A stretch of DNA of 64,000 bases from Parabacteroides sp. Marseille-P3160 (GTDB lineage: Bacteria > Bacteroidota > Bacteroidia > Bacteroidales > Tannerellaceae), in contig NZ_LT799418.1 in NCBI RefSeq assembly GCF_900162725.1, forward strand, positions 3,070,443 through 3,134,442. Reading direction: 5' to 3'. The notes under the pieces were generated by a model. It did not search any database. It had not been told where the DNA came from and saw nothing but the letters and a program-made list of their open reading frames with translations. Positions 36,766 through 45,827 of this stretch are shown here, piece by piece (position 1 is the first letter of the stretch; the number at the start of each line of letters is the position of its first letter). The translations under genes and the position numbers were made by a program.

Positions 36766-37947
36766 ATGAAAAAGTATTTAATTTTACCACTCTATTTAAT
36801 TTGTATAGCCCTCTCTACATCAATCTTTGTGGGTTGTAATGATGATGATGATCCAATCGAAACAGATCCGAAGGCAGAAGTTTTGACACCGGTCGTTGAA
36901 AATTATGTAAACAATATAGTTATAGCAACCTATAAAAATCTATCGGATGAAACAATTCTTCTATACGAGAAATTAGAAGCTTTAAAAAAAGAAAAGACCG
37001 ATGCGAATATTAAGGCAGCTACAGATGCATGGCTTTCAGCTCGTGAACACTGGGAATTAAGCGAAGCTTTCTTGTTTGGAGCTGTATCTGATTCCGAATT
37101 ATCCATAGACCCACATATCGATTCATGGCCATTAGATGTGGAAGGGTTCAACAAGCTTCTCAATAATGCAGGATTTATGGAAAGTTTAGCAAAGGAAGAT
37201 GGCTCTGTTTGGGCCGCAGACCATTTAGGTTTCTCTTTACTTGGTTTTCACGGCATTGAATACATTTTGTTCGAAGAAGGAAAGCCGAAGTCAGCTTCGA
37301 AGATTACAGAAAATGAATTGATATATGCCACTGCTGTAGCAGGGGATCTTCGAAATCAATGTGTACGTGCAGAAACGGCATGGGCTGGAATCGACAACGT
37401 ATCAGCAAAGAAACAGGAATTAGTAGAAGATTTTGAATTGGTGGTAAAACGTTCCACTTCTGCTTTTTCTTCATATGGTGAAGAAATGCTTAATGCCGGG
37501 AAACCAGGAAGTCCGTATGTTACGGTTACTTCTGCTGCGTCCTATATTCTTGAATATGCATTCGTTATTGCAGATGAAGTCGGTAATACTAAGATTGGTA
37601 CGGCTGCCAATGAAAGTGCAAGCGAAGAAGACAAAAACTATATCGAATCTCCGTATAGCTATAATTCGCTAACGGACTTTACCAACAATATCAAGAGCAT
37701 CGAAAATGCTTACCTGGGTACAGCTTACGGAGTAAAAGGCGCTTCTATCAGCGAATATATCGCCAGCGTTAATCCGGAAGCGGATAAAGCCGTAAAGGAT
37801 CAGATTGCAGCTTCTTATGCAGCGATTAAAGCCATACCTTTCCCCTTTGATTACACCTCAACTCAAGCCGATGCCGCAGTGAAGGTCATCGGAACTGATT
37901 TGGCAAAAGCGTTGAAAGATGCCAAAGCTGTTCTATTACAAGAATAA
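36766..37947 (+). CDS. Imelysin-family lipoprotein (probable iron-related)
   Basis: Imelysin (peptidase M75, ICMP-like) domains occur in iron-regulated periplasmic or surface proteins such as IrpA and EfeO; the peptidase activity is doubtful. The 393-residue protein has a lipobox (IFVGCNDDDD) and the family GxHxxE motif as G160-F-H162-G-I-E165. Two helical halves are visible, the second containing SLTDFTNNIKSIENAYLGT. The gap from the porin is 29 bases. A hairpin at 37988 separates it from the cytochrome gene. AT-rich relative to neighbours. Confidence 0.88.
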   Translation: MKKYLILPLYLICIALSTSIFVGCNDDDDPIETDPKAEVLTPVVENYVNNIVIATYKNLSDETILLYEKLEALKKEKTDANIKAATDAWLSAREHWELSEAFLFGAVSDSELSIDPHIDSWPLDVEGFNKLLNNAGFMESLAKEDGSVWAADHLGFSLLGFHGIEYILFEEGKPKSASKITENELIYATAVAGDLRNQCVRAETAWAGIDNVSAKKQELVEDFELVVKRSTSAFSSYGEEMLNAGKPGSPYVTVTSAASYILEYAFVIADEVGNTKIGTAANESASEEDKNYIESPYSYNSLTDFTNNIKSIENAYLGTAYGVKGASISEYIASVNPEADKAVKDQIAASYAAIKAIPFPFDYTSTQADAAVKVIGTDLAKALKDAKAVLLQE

Positions 37948-37987
37948 CGATCAATTGGATTAATTGTTTGATAAATCTTCATACAGG

Positions 37988-38027
37988 GGATGCGTCTGGT
38001 TTTAGTGGAATTTAGACGCATCCGCTT
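37988..38027 (+). terminator. Hairpin between imelysin and cytochrome genes
   Basis: GGATGCGTCT at 37988-37997 pairs exactly with AGACGCATCC at 38014-38023; GCTTTT follows. It probably reduces, rather than stops, transcription into the next gene. Confidence 0.65.
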
Positions 38028-38052
38028 TTCAGTTTTAATATAAATACGCTTT

Positions 38053-39585
38053 ATGAGAAAAAAATATTTATGCATCATCAGTGTTATTCTCTCCGGCCTT
38101 GTTTCTTGTAGCGATAATGAAAGCGATGAACCGACACCGGAAGAACCTATTTCAGAAGAGTATTATACGGGTGGAGAACTTGGAACCTTTTTCCCTGTTG
38201 ATCCGGAAGTACAAAAACCCCAATGGCAGCACTTTGTCTCTAATTCTTACGAACAACCGACACCAGCCGTCGAGAAAGCCGGAATGGCGAGTGATTTTCT
38301 ATACGGAGAAGCTTTCTTTGAAAAGGATTTCAATACAAACACAAGCGGCGTACGGCATGGATTAGGCCCAGTTTATGTGCGGAGCGCCTGCATCATCTGC
38401 CATCCGGGATACGGACACGGGAAACGGATGGACCGCTACAGGGCGAATGATTACGGAAACGGCTATCTGCTCGTTGTTATCGATGAAAACGATAATTACG
38501 TGTCCACCCTCACCGGGATGCCCCAGACAAAGGCTGTTTCTCCGTTTCTTCCCCCGATTGACGAATCCGGAATCAAGATTGAATGGAAGGACTACGTAGA
38601 CGAGTTCGGCAATCGTTTCCCTGACGGCGAGACATACAGCCTGATCTATCCTGAAGTGACAATCGATCGTTCAGCCTTCAATGTTCCGATGCCTGATTTT
38701 TATAAGGTAAGACTGGAAGCTACGATCGGCGTTTACGGAACCGGACTGATCGACGCTATACCGGACGATTCGCTTCTGGCCCAATACCAACACGAAAAAA
38801 ACTTGGGTTACACACTCAACGACGCGAAATACCAACCGGAAAACTTCATAAAAGAAGTAGACGGTACATCCCATCCGGGACGTTACACCTACGGTCTTAC
38901 CCGGGGAACCCTGCAAAACGGACCGGGAGCTAATGCGATTTGGAACATAACCAATGTGATACGTCCCAGCAGGAACTATCATTATGTGACGAAAGACTAT
39001 GCAACGGCTATGTCACAGAATAAATCCATTCAGGACCAATTGGGACAATCGGAAGAGGAGATCTTTGATTACCTGATGTCCAAAGAATTACCAAATGAAC
39101 TGAGTGAAAGGGAGTATATACAATTCATGATCTGGCATCGTGGATTGGCAGTGCCTGCCGCCCGTAACCTGGACGATCCTGAGGTAAAGAGAGGAAAAGA
39201 ACTTTTCTATCAGATCGGATGTACGAACTGCCACCGTCCTTCCTGGACGACCGGAGCGGACGACTATTCCGGTGACCCGATCGTAAAAGGCAAACTGCCG
39301 CGTTATCCAAACCAGAAAATATGGCCTTATACCGACCTCCTGCAACACCGTCTGGAAATGGTGAATAACATCCGTACCGGATGGTGCCGCACGACCCCGT
39401 TATGGGGAAGAGGACTCTCCGAAATATGTACCGGAGCGGGCGATCACCTTCACGACATGCGCGCCCGTAATTATAACGAAGCGATCATGTGGCATGGCGG
39501 AGACGGCAAATATGCAAGGGAAAAATACCGTAACTTGTCGAAAGAAGACAGAGATGCTCTTGTAGAATTTCTGAAATCCATTTAA
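38053..39585 (+). CDS. Di-heme c-type cytochrome lipoprotein (DHOR / DUF1111 family)
   Basis: The di-heme oxidoreductase family (DUF1111, 'thiol oxidoreductase') is often encoded beside imelysin genes in iron-uptake operons. The 510-residue protein has a lipobox (LSGLVSCSDN) and two c-type heme sites, C113-I-I-C-H117 and C390-T-N-C-H394. Typical family segments are RHGLGPVYVRSAC, GVYGTGLIDAIPDDS and TTPLWGRGL. Its electron partner is not encoded here. A c-type heme protein on the cell surface of a fermentative anaerobe implies a cytochrome c maturation system elsewhere. Confidence 0.9.
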   Translation: MRKKYLCIISVILSGLVSCSDNESDEPTPEEPISEEYYTGGELGTFFPVDPEVQKPQWQHFVSNSYEQPTPAVEKAGMASDFLYGEAFFEKDFNTNTSGVRHGLGPVYVRSACIICHPGYGHGKRMDRYRANDYGNGYLLVVIDENDNYVSTLTGMPQTKAVSPFLPPIDESGIKIEWKDYVDEFGNRFPDGETYSLIYPEVTIDRSAFNVPMPDFYKVRLEATIGVYGTGLIDAIPDDSLLAQYQHEKNLGYTLNDAKYQPENFIKEVDGTSHPGRYTYGLTRGTLQNGPGANAIWNITNVIRPSRNYHYVTKDYATAMSQNKSIQDQLGQSEEEIFDYLMSKELPNELSEREYIQFMIWHRGLAVPAARNLDDPEVKRGKELFYQIGCTNCHRPSWTTGADDYSGDPIVKGKLPRYPNQKIWPYTDLLQHRLEMVNNIRTGWCRTTPLWGRGLSEICTGAGDHLHDMRARNYNEAIMWHGGDGKYAREKYRNLSKEDRDALVEFLKSI

Positions 39586-39610
39586 CGCAGAAAACGTATG
39601 ACATATAAAA

Positions 39611-39660
39611 GTGTTACCCACCCATCCTTAAAAAGGCTGTGGGTAACGCTTTTTTTTTTT
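39611..39660 (+). terminator. Strong rho-independent terminator of the cytochrome operon
   Basis: GTGTTACCCAC at 39611-39621 pairs with GTGGGTAACGC at 39639-39649, with one G-U, and runs directly into a tract of 11 T. Confidence 0.93.
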
Positions 39661-39705
39661 ACCTTTATCATAGAGTAAAAAACAATAAAACAAGAACAGA
39701 TAACG

Positions 39706-40878
39706 ATGCTCACATCTCAGATGGAATATAAAACAAAAGACGAAACACAAGCAATCCATATCCAATTAAACGCTTTTGAAGGCAAAGGAGGGGTAACAGA
39801 TTATCATCTTCTCTTATCGATAACAAATCCACTGCTCTCCTTTAAGGAACAATTGCAAATAATTCGGCAATCCTATGCGGCTATCGTCGAAGAGAAATTG
39901 GGGCGAAAGGCTGTCGCGGTATTCCGGCGCTATTTCCTGAGCGATGCGGCCAACCAGGCAGATCTGCTGGCCGAACAGGAAAGCTTGAATCCTTTCTGCG
40001 CCCTGTCCGTTATACAGCAAGCTCCGCTAAACGGAACGAAAATCGCATTATGGGCTTATTTGCAGACCGGATCCGGCATTGAAACCGAAACCCATTCTTC
40101 CGGTATGTTCGAAGCAGCACATAACGGATACCGCCACTTATGGGCCGGCAATCTGCATTCCAAGGCTGCTGATCCGGAATACCAAACCCGCTTGGCATTG
40201 GAAGATTACATCCTGAGGCTCACGGAACAGGGAGGCACGCTTGCCTCCAATTGTATCCGTACCTGGTTTTTCGTACAGAATATCGATGTGAACTATGCGG
40301 GAGTCGTCAAAGCCCGTAAAGAGGTATTCTTCACCCAGGATCTGACGGAGAAAACACATTATATCGCAAGTACGGGAATCGAAGGCCGGAATGCGGATCC
40401 ACAAGTACTGACAACCATGGATGCGTATGCGGTAGATGGCCTCTTACCGGAACAGATCCGGTACCTCTACGCAAAGACCCACCTGAATCCTACCTATGAA
40501 TATGGGGTGACTTTTGAGCGGGGAGTGGCGGTTACGTATGGAGACCGGAAACATATCTTCCTTTCCGGCACGGCAAGTATTGATAACCGGGGGAATATCC
40601 TTTATCCCGGCAACATCCTGAAGCAAACGGAGCGGATGCTGGAAAATATCAGGGCACTACTGGAAGAGGCCGGCGCTTCTCTCCGGGATATAAAGCAAGC
40701 TCTTGTCTATTTGCGGGATCCGTCGGATTATCAGGTGGTAGAACGGTATATTCAGGCTCATCACCCTTACCTGCCCCACCTAATCATGCTGGCGCCGGTA
40801 TGCCGTCCCGGGTGGCTCATTGAAACGGAATGCATCGCCATTACGGGAGACGGGGATCCGAAGTATAACTGCCTGTAA
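39706..40878 (+). CDS. Rid-family / FkbO-Hyg5 chorismatase-like protein
   Basis: The 390-residue length and two-part layout resemble FkbO/Hyg5/XanB2-type chorismatases. These carry a Rid (YjgF/UK114)-like C-terminal domain, here about residues 250-390 with GVTFERGVAVTYGDRKHIFLSGTASID split by turns, GNIL..QTERMLENIRALLEEAGASLRDI and IETECIAI. The N-terminal half contains NCIRTWFFVQNID. Some relatives hydrolyse chorismate; others are simply annotated as endoribonuclease L-PSP. No aryl-polyene or xanthomonadin genes are nearby, so substrate and pathway are open. Confidence 0.7.
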   Translation: MLTSQMEYKTKDETQAIHIQLNAFEGKGGVTDYHLLLSITNPLLSFKEQLQIIRQSYAAIVEEKLGRKAVAVFRRYFLSDAANQADLLAEQESLNPFCALSVIQQAPLNGTKIALWAYLQTGSGIETETHSSGMFEAAHNGYRHLWAGNLHSKAADPEYQTRLALEDYILRLTEQGGTLASNCIRTWFFVQNIDVNYAGVVKARKEVFFTQDLTEKTHYIASTGIEGRNADPQVLTTMDAYAVDGLLPEQIRYLYAKTHLNPTYEYGVTFERGVAVTYGDRKHIFLSGTASIDNRGNILYPGNILKQTERMLENIRALLEEAGASLRDIKQALVYLRDPSDYQVVERYIQAHHPYLPHLIMLAPVCRPGWLIETECIAITGDGDPKYNCL

Positions 40879-40971
40879 TAAGACGTAAAGTCCTTGCAGG
40901 CACTATGTCTATATTGGGTAATATAAACATAGCGTCTACAGTTTCATCCATTAAACGAAGGAGAAGAATTA

Positions 40972-41691
40972 TTATCCCATGCGGCTGATCTTCCGGAGTT
41001 TTTCTTCGTCGATCAGCTTTATTTTACGCCCGTCCATCACAATGATACGTTCGGACACGAATGTGGATAAAGTACGAATAGCGTTGGAAGTAGTCATATT
41101 GGATAAATTGGCTAAATCCTCCCGCGAAAGATAGATACTTAATGTCGCACCGTCTTCTTCCAACCCGTAACTGTCTTTCAGGAACAGCAAAGATTCCGCT
41201 AAACGACCGCGGATATGCTTTTGGGTTAAGTTAACAGTACGTTCATCAGCAATACCCAAGTCAATCGATAACTGGCGAATAAAAAACAACGCCAGACTCG
41301 TATTGCCCAACAATAACGTCTTTACAACCGTCAGAGGGATTAAACAAACAGTGGATGCCTCAAAGGCCGAAGCATTGGTCAGATAGTTTTCCTGAGCAAA
41401 ATAGGCGCGATAGCCAAAGTATTGGATCGGTTTAATCATCCGGATAATCTGGCTTCTTCCTCCGACCCCTTCCTTGAATATCTTTACCTTCCCTCTCAAT
41501 AAACACATCATATCCTTCGGTTCTTCGTTTTCACAATAAATCAACTCATTCCGCTTATACTGCTGAATAGTCGCACTGCTTCGAAGCACCTCCCGCTCAT
41601 TTTCGGTCAAGACCCTCCATACCTCTGACAAACTAGCCGACAAGTCGACTTCTGCTTTGTTCTGTTTTATCACGGCTCTGCTTAATAACAT
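40972..41691 (-). CDS. Crp/Fnr-family transcriptional regulator
   Basis: I start at ATG 41691 (MLLSRAVIKQ); a TTG at 41706 lies inside the -7 box. The 239-residue protein has a cyclic-nucleotide-binding-like beta-roll (about residues 40-130, NELIYCENEEPKDMMCLLRG) and a C-terminal winged helix with YLSREDLANLSNMTTSNAIRTL as the recognition region divided by a turn. The N-terminal Fe-S cysteines of true Fnr are absent. The ligand is unknown. It is divergent from the DUF5686 gene, which it may control (inference). Confidence 0.9.
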   Translation of the reverse strand: MLLSRAVIKQNKAEVDLSASLSEVWRVLTENEREVLRSSATIQQYKRNELIYCENEEPKDMMCLLRGKVKIFKEGVGGRSQIIRMIKPIQYFGYRAYFAQENYLTNASAFEASTVCLIPLTVVKTLLLGNTSLALFFIRQLSIDLGIADERTVNLTQKHIRGRLAESLLFLKDSYGLEEDGATLSIYLSREDLANLSNMTTSNAIRTLSTFVSERIIVMDGRKIKLIDEEKLRKISRMG

Positions 41692-41703
41692 GCTTTTGAA
41701 GCA

Positions 41704-41711
41704 CAAATATA
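41704..41711 (-). promoter_or_regulatory. -7 element of the Crp/Fnr gene
   Basis: The minus strand reads TATATTTG, an exact TAnnTTTG, 13 bases before the chosen ATG. This argues for a very short leader and against the TTG at 41706 as start. Confidence 0.5.
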
Positions 41712-41809
41712 CATTTTTTCTTTTTAATAATTATTCATTCTCAAATAATATAATAAGATGGATTCTTTCTATTCACATTGTTTAGGCATTAATATTGAAA
41801 TATAATCCT

Positions 41810-41817
41810 TAAGTTTG
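41810..41817 (+). promoter_or_regulatory. Candidate -7 element overlapping a possible start of the DUF5686 gene
   Basis: TAAGTTTG matches TAnnTTTG. Its last three bases are the TTG that would be the first codon of the longest DUF5686 frame, so if this promoter is used translation must begin further in, for example at TTG 41839. No -33 TTG at the right spacing. Confidence 0.35.
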
Positions 41818-44034
41818 TACAAGAAGAAACAAATTGAGTTGAGAAATATTGTTTTCATAGTTATCTTTTTTTGTGTTTCGGCCGCCACCTTGACCCATGC
41901 AACAAGCACTTGCCCCTTATCCCCTTTAACATCTTCCGGCAGGCAAGGTAATGAGTCGTATATAGCAGATTCCATAATGAAACAGGTTATAAAAAATGCG
42001 GAAACCTATGCAACGCAAATTTCCCGCTATGAAGCCGACCTCTACGTCAAGGGCTATACGGAAATAAAAAAGCAGAACTTCCTGATTCTGTTTGCCCATC
42101 ATATTATTCCGGTCGACCGGAAAAAAAAACAATATTTTTTCGAGTTGCTCAGCCAATCGACTTATAATTCCCCGAACAACTACATTCATCGTTTCTGCGC
42201 TGTCAACGGAACCCAACTGCCGGATAAAGATAAGCAAAAGGAAGCCCTCTCCTTTTTAAACATCAATGCTTACACAGCCACCGTCAACAAGAATCAGATA
42301 TTAATGCCGGTCGCTCCCAACGCCTTCAAGCATTATACCTTCGAACTGGAACGGATAGACAATGATCAGGGGAATAAAATATTCGTCATTAACTTTCACC
42401 CCAAGAAAATAAGCCGCAGCCTGGTCTCCGGAACAATGCACATTGTCGACAAGTCATGGACCATCGACCAGTTTAAGCTTAAGGGATTATCCCCTTACGC
42501 CAGGTTCGAACTGCAAATCTATTTCGGAAAGGAAGCCCACCAGCTTCTTTTGGCAGAAAAAGCGCAATTGAAATTATGGTATAGCGTCTTGGGTAATGTA
42601 ATCGAAACGACCTACCATTCCTTTTATAAATACAAACGCATTGAATGGGTAAACGAAGACGAGGCATCGAAAAAGGAGAAAGAGAAGCATCGCTCTCTCG
42701 ACTTGACCGAATATCACCAGATTATTACGGACACGGTTCCGGTTATCAGCGATACCGCTTTCTGGGAAAGAGTCCGGGCCGTTCCCCTTTCGGTCGAAGA
42801 AGACTCTTTATATAATACGGCGAAAAGAAAGAAAGAAGAGAAGGGACTGGAAGCTCCGGCCGATTCATCTGAAAAACTGGAATATATGAAACTGACGGAA
42901 AACCTGACCAACTCTCTCAACTTCGACCGGAATACTATGCACATCAGATATTCGGGTATCCTAAACCCATTCCAACTGGGCTATTCTGGGTTCAACGGCC
43001 TCTCTTACCAGCAGCGGCTTCGCATCCGGAAGGAATACGACGACGGGACGATCCTACGCTTCAATCCCGAAATCGGTTACGTATTCAAACGAAAGAAGAT
43101 TTTCTATAAAGTAGACGGAGAATGGGAATACTGGCCGGAAAGGCAGGGTACGCTATCCGGCATCATCGGAAACGGCAACCAGGCCTATTCATCGGAACTG
43201 ATCGACGACATCAATGAATTACTGAAAGATTCGGCTTTCAATTTCGACAACCTAAACTTAAAGTATTACAATGACTACTACGTCGAACTGAAGAACAGGA
43301 TCGAACTGATAAACGGCTTGCAGCTAACTACCGGCGTCAGTTATCATTGCCGCATCCCGGTGAAAGAAAAAGGAGACAAAGTTGTGAATGAAGATATCAG
43401 TGATCTTATCAACGAAGACTATAATGACTTATCCCCTTATATCGGCCTAACCTATACGCCCCGCCAATATTATCGGATGGAGGGCAGACACAAGGAATAC
43501 CTATACTCCAATTTCCCGACGATGTCAGTCGAATACGCCCGGGGGATTCCGGGCGTATTAGGCAGCGTCGGGAATTATGAACGCATGGAGGCGGATATCC
43601 ACCAGAGTATCTCGCTCGGATTGCTGCGTCGCTTTAGCTATCATGTGAGCGGAGGATTTTTTTCCAAACAGAAATCGGTTTATTTTGCCGACTTCCGCTA
43701 CTTCGCCCGGCGGAACTTCCCCGAATCGTGGAACGAGCCGATCGGCGGACGGTTCAACCTTCTGAAAAGCGAATGGTACAATGCTTCCAATTCCTTTGCC
43801 CAGGCCCATTTCGTATATGAAAGTCCCTTTATCCTCTCCTCGCTGCTGAATATCTCACGGTATGTCTTGACCGAGCGGTTTTACATCAGTAAACTGTGGA
43901 CGCCGGCGTTGCCGAATTACACGGAATTAGGTTACGGATTCGGCAACCATATTTTCAACATGGCCGGTTTCCTTGGTTTCGATGCGGAGAAATGCCAGGG
44001 TGTAGGCCTTAAATTCACATTCGAAGGTTTCTAA
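41815..44034 (+). CDS. DUF5686-family outer-membrane protein
   Basis: The family contains large Bacteroidetes outer-membrane proteins, usually with an N-terminal carboxypeptidase-regulatory-like domain; here that domain is missing and the protein (739 residues) goes from a signal-like segment (IVFIVIFFCVSAATLTHA) straight into the DUF5686 body. Recognisable parts are YVKGYTEIKK, the SGTMHIVDKSWTIDQF segment and a C-terminal barrel half ending FTFEGF. There is no ATG before residue 55: the frame is closed by TAA at 41803, so the start must be TTG 41815 or TTG 41839. Function unknown. Confidence 0.82.
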   Translation: MYKKKQIELRNIVFIVIFFCVSAATLTHATSTCPLSPLTSSGRQGNESYIADSIMKQVIKNAETYATQISRYEADLYVKGYTEIKKQNFLILFAHHIIPVDRKKKQYFFELLSQSTYNSPNNYIHRFCAVNGTQLPDKDKQKEALSFLNINAYTATVNKNQILMPVAPNAFKHYTFELERIDNDQGNKIFVINFHPKKISRSLVSGTMHIVDKSWTIDQFKLKGLSPYARFELQIYFGKEAHQLLLAEKAQLKLWYSVLGNVIETTYHSFYKYKRIEWVNEDEASKKEKEKHRSLDLTEYHQIITDTVPVISDTAFWERVRAVPLSVEEDSLYNTAKRKKEEKGLEAPADSSEKLEYMKLTENLTNSLNFDRNTMHIRYSGILNPFQLGYSGFNGLSYQQRLRIRKEYDDGTILRFNPEIGYVFKRKKIFYKVDGEWEYWPERQGTLSGIIGNGNQAYSSELIDDINELLKDSAFNFDNLNLKYYNDYYVELKNRIELINGLQLTTGVSYHCRIPVKEKGDKVVNEDISDLINEDYNDLSPYIGLTYTPRQYYRMEGRHKEYLYSNFPTMSVEYARGIPGVLGSVGNYERMEADIHQSISLGLLRRFSYHVSGGFFSKQKSVYFADFRYFARRNFPESWNEPIGGRFNLLKSEWYNASNSFAQAHFVYESPFILSSLLNISRYVLTERFYISKLWTPALPNYTELGYGFGNHIFNMAGFLGFDAEKCQGVGLKFTFEGF

Positions 44035-44093
44035 AGTCCACCCCAAAAACATTTATTATCGAAGATATCAGCTCGTTCCTCAGTCATACTTTC

Positions 44094-45827
44094 TTATTCT
44101 TTTGACCGCTGCCGGTCGACCATGCGGGCAAACAACCCGTTATGTTTTCCCAACTCTTCAGGAGAGCCTGTTTCGGCAACGCTTCCATTATCCAAAACGA
44201 CAATCTTGTCGGCATTGGCAACCGTCCGCATACGATGGGCTATGATCAGTACTGTCTTATTTCGTACCAATTCGGAAATGGCCGTCTGTATCTTCGTCTC
44301 GTTCTCTACATCGAGAGAGGCCGTCGCTTCATCCAACAATACGATCGGGGCATCCTTCAGCAAGGCGCGGGCAATAGACACGCGCTGGCGTTCACCGCCG
44401 GAAAGCGTCTCCCCGTTTTCACCGATAACCGTCTGGTATCCTTGCGGCATCTTGCTCACAAACTCGTCACAGCGGGCCTGGCGGGCGGCGCGTATCACCT
44501 CTTCATCAGTCGCATCCCGTTTCCCGATGCGGATATTCTCCATAATGGATGCATTGAAGAGCACGACATCCTGAAAAACAACGGAATAACTCTTCAACAG
44601 CGTCTCCGGTTCAACGAGGCTGATATCTTCTCCTCCGAGGGTGATCTTGCCCGACTGGACATCCCAGAAGCGGGCGGCTAACTTGACGGCCGTACTCTTC
44701 CCGCCTCCCGAAGGCCCTACCAGGGCGGTTACTTCGCCTTGCCTGGCAGAAAACGAAACGTTTTTCAATACCTGCTTCCCGGATTCATAGGAGAAATCGA
44801 CCTTGTCGAATACGATATCGTAATCCTGGGGAGTGAATTCCGTTTTCCCGTGCTGAATGGGCAGCTCTTCCATCTCGTTCATCCGGTTAATGCGGACATC
44901 CAGGTAAAAAAGGGCGGCCAGGTTGTTCAAAACCTCATCGATCGGTGTATAAATCCGGGAACCTATGATCATAAAGATCAAATAGGTAAACAGGTCTATC
45001 CTTCCTACGGCCAGTAATTGGGCACCCGCAATGATTACGCTGGCCAATCCCAGTTTCAGAATGCTTTGTGAACCGTTCACAAAGACACCGATCAGCAATT
45101 CTCCCCGGGTCATTTCCTTTTCATAGCGGTCCAGCTTGGCATTCAGTTTCTCCAGATAATCATTCTCCCGGTTATAGGATTTAATTTCCTGGATAGTTTC
45201 CAGTCCCTCCTGTATCTGCTCGCTGACGCTCCGTTTATTTAAGTAATTCATCCGGTTGTCCTTGCGCATTTTCTTCTTTGACAAAAGAATAACCAGCAGG
45301 GCTACCGGTACGACCCAGAATAAAGCCAATGTCAATTGCCAGTTGTAAAACGCCATTCCGACGGCAATCAGGACGATACTGATTAGGGAGGCAAACAACT
45401 GCGGTACGGCATGGGAGAATGTATGCTCAAGGTCTGTGCAGTCGTCCATGATCGTAGCGGTAAGGTCCGAAAGGTTCTTCTCTCCAAAAAAGGCCAGGGG
45501 TAATTTACGGAGTTTTTCCGCAAGGGAAATACGCCGGTTAGCGCTCTCCTCATAAACAGAGATATAAGTACTGCGGTACTGGAAGACAGAAACGACATAC
45601 ATTACCAAAATAAAAAACAGGGCGAGAAGGCTGTAATAAAGTAATCCGTGTACCGGTGAAGAGTCCGGAATAAGAATCGGCCGGAGATAATCATCAAGAA
45701 ACAGGAATACAAAAACGGCAGGAAGCATCAGTATAATATCCTGTAAGTTGGTAAAAAATATTCCTTTGCAAAAGTCTTTAGCCCCCTTATCCGAAAGAGC
45801 AAAGCGTTTTTTTATTATTTCAAGCAT
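44094..45827 (-). CDS. ABC transporter permease/ATPase, second half of a YbtPQ/IrtAB-like pair
   Basis: A half-transporter with six membrane helices (residues about 15-310) fused to an ATPase domain. It has Walker A GPSGGGKST, signature LSGGERQR, Walker B IVLLDEATASLDVENE and H-loop IAHR. The 577-residue length is typical of exporter-fold ABC proteins. It overlaps its partner by 8 bases, so the two surely form a heterodimer. Pairs of this kind include the siderophore importers YbtPQ and IrtAB, but similar pairs export peptides or lipids. Confidence 0.88.
   Translation of the reverse strand: MLEIIKKRFALSDKGAKDFCKGIFFTNLQDIILMLPAVFVFLFLDDYLRPILIPDSSPVHGLLYYSLLALFFILVMYVVSVFQYRSTYISVYEESANRRISLAEKLRKLPLAFFGEKNLSDLTATIMDDCTDLEHTFSHAVPQLFASLISIVLIAVGMAFYNWQLTLALFWVVPVALLVILLSKKKMRKDNRMNYLNKRSVSEQIQEGLETIQEIKSYNRENDYLEKLNAKLDRYEKEMTRGELLIGVFVNGSQSILKLGLASVIIAGAQLLAVGRIDLFTYLIFMIIGSRIYTPIDEVLNNLAALFYLDVRINRMNEMEELPIQHGKTEFTPQDYDIVFDKVDFSYESGKQVLKNVSFSARQGEVTALVGPSGGGKSTAVKLAARFWDVQSGKITLGGEDISLVEPETLLKSYSVVFQDVVLFNASIMENIRIGKRDATDEEVIRAARQARCDEFVSKMPQGYQTVIGENGETLSGGERQRVSIARALLKDAPIVLLDEATASLDVENETKIQTAISELVRNKTVLIIAHRMRTVANADKIVVLDNGSVAETGSPEELGKHNGLFARMVDRQRSKE

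Noticed and set aside
40903-40932. Hairpin CTATGT...ACATAG between the Rid gene and the Crp/Fnr gene as a terminator
   Set aside because: The stem is good but AT-rich and lacks a T tract in either direction, so I do not call it a terminator.
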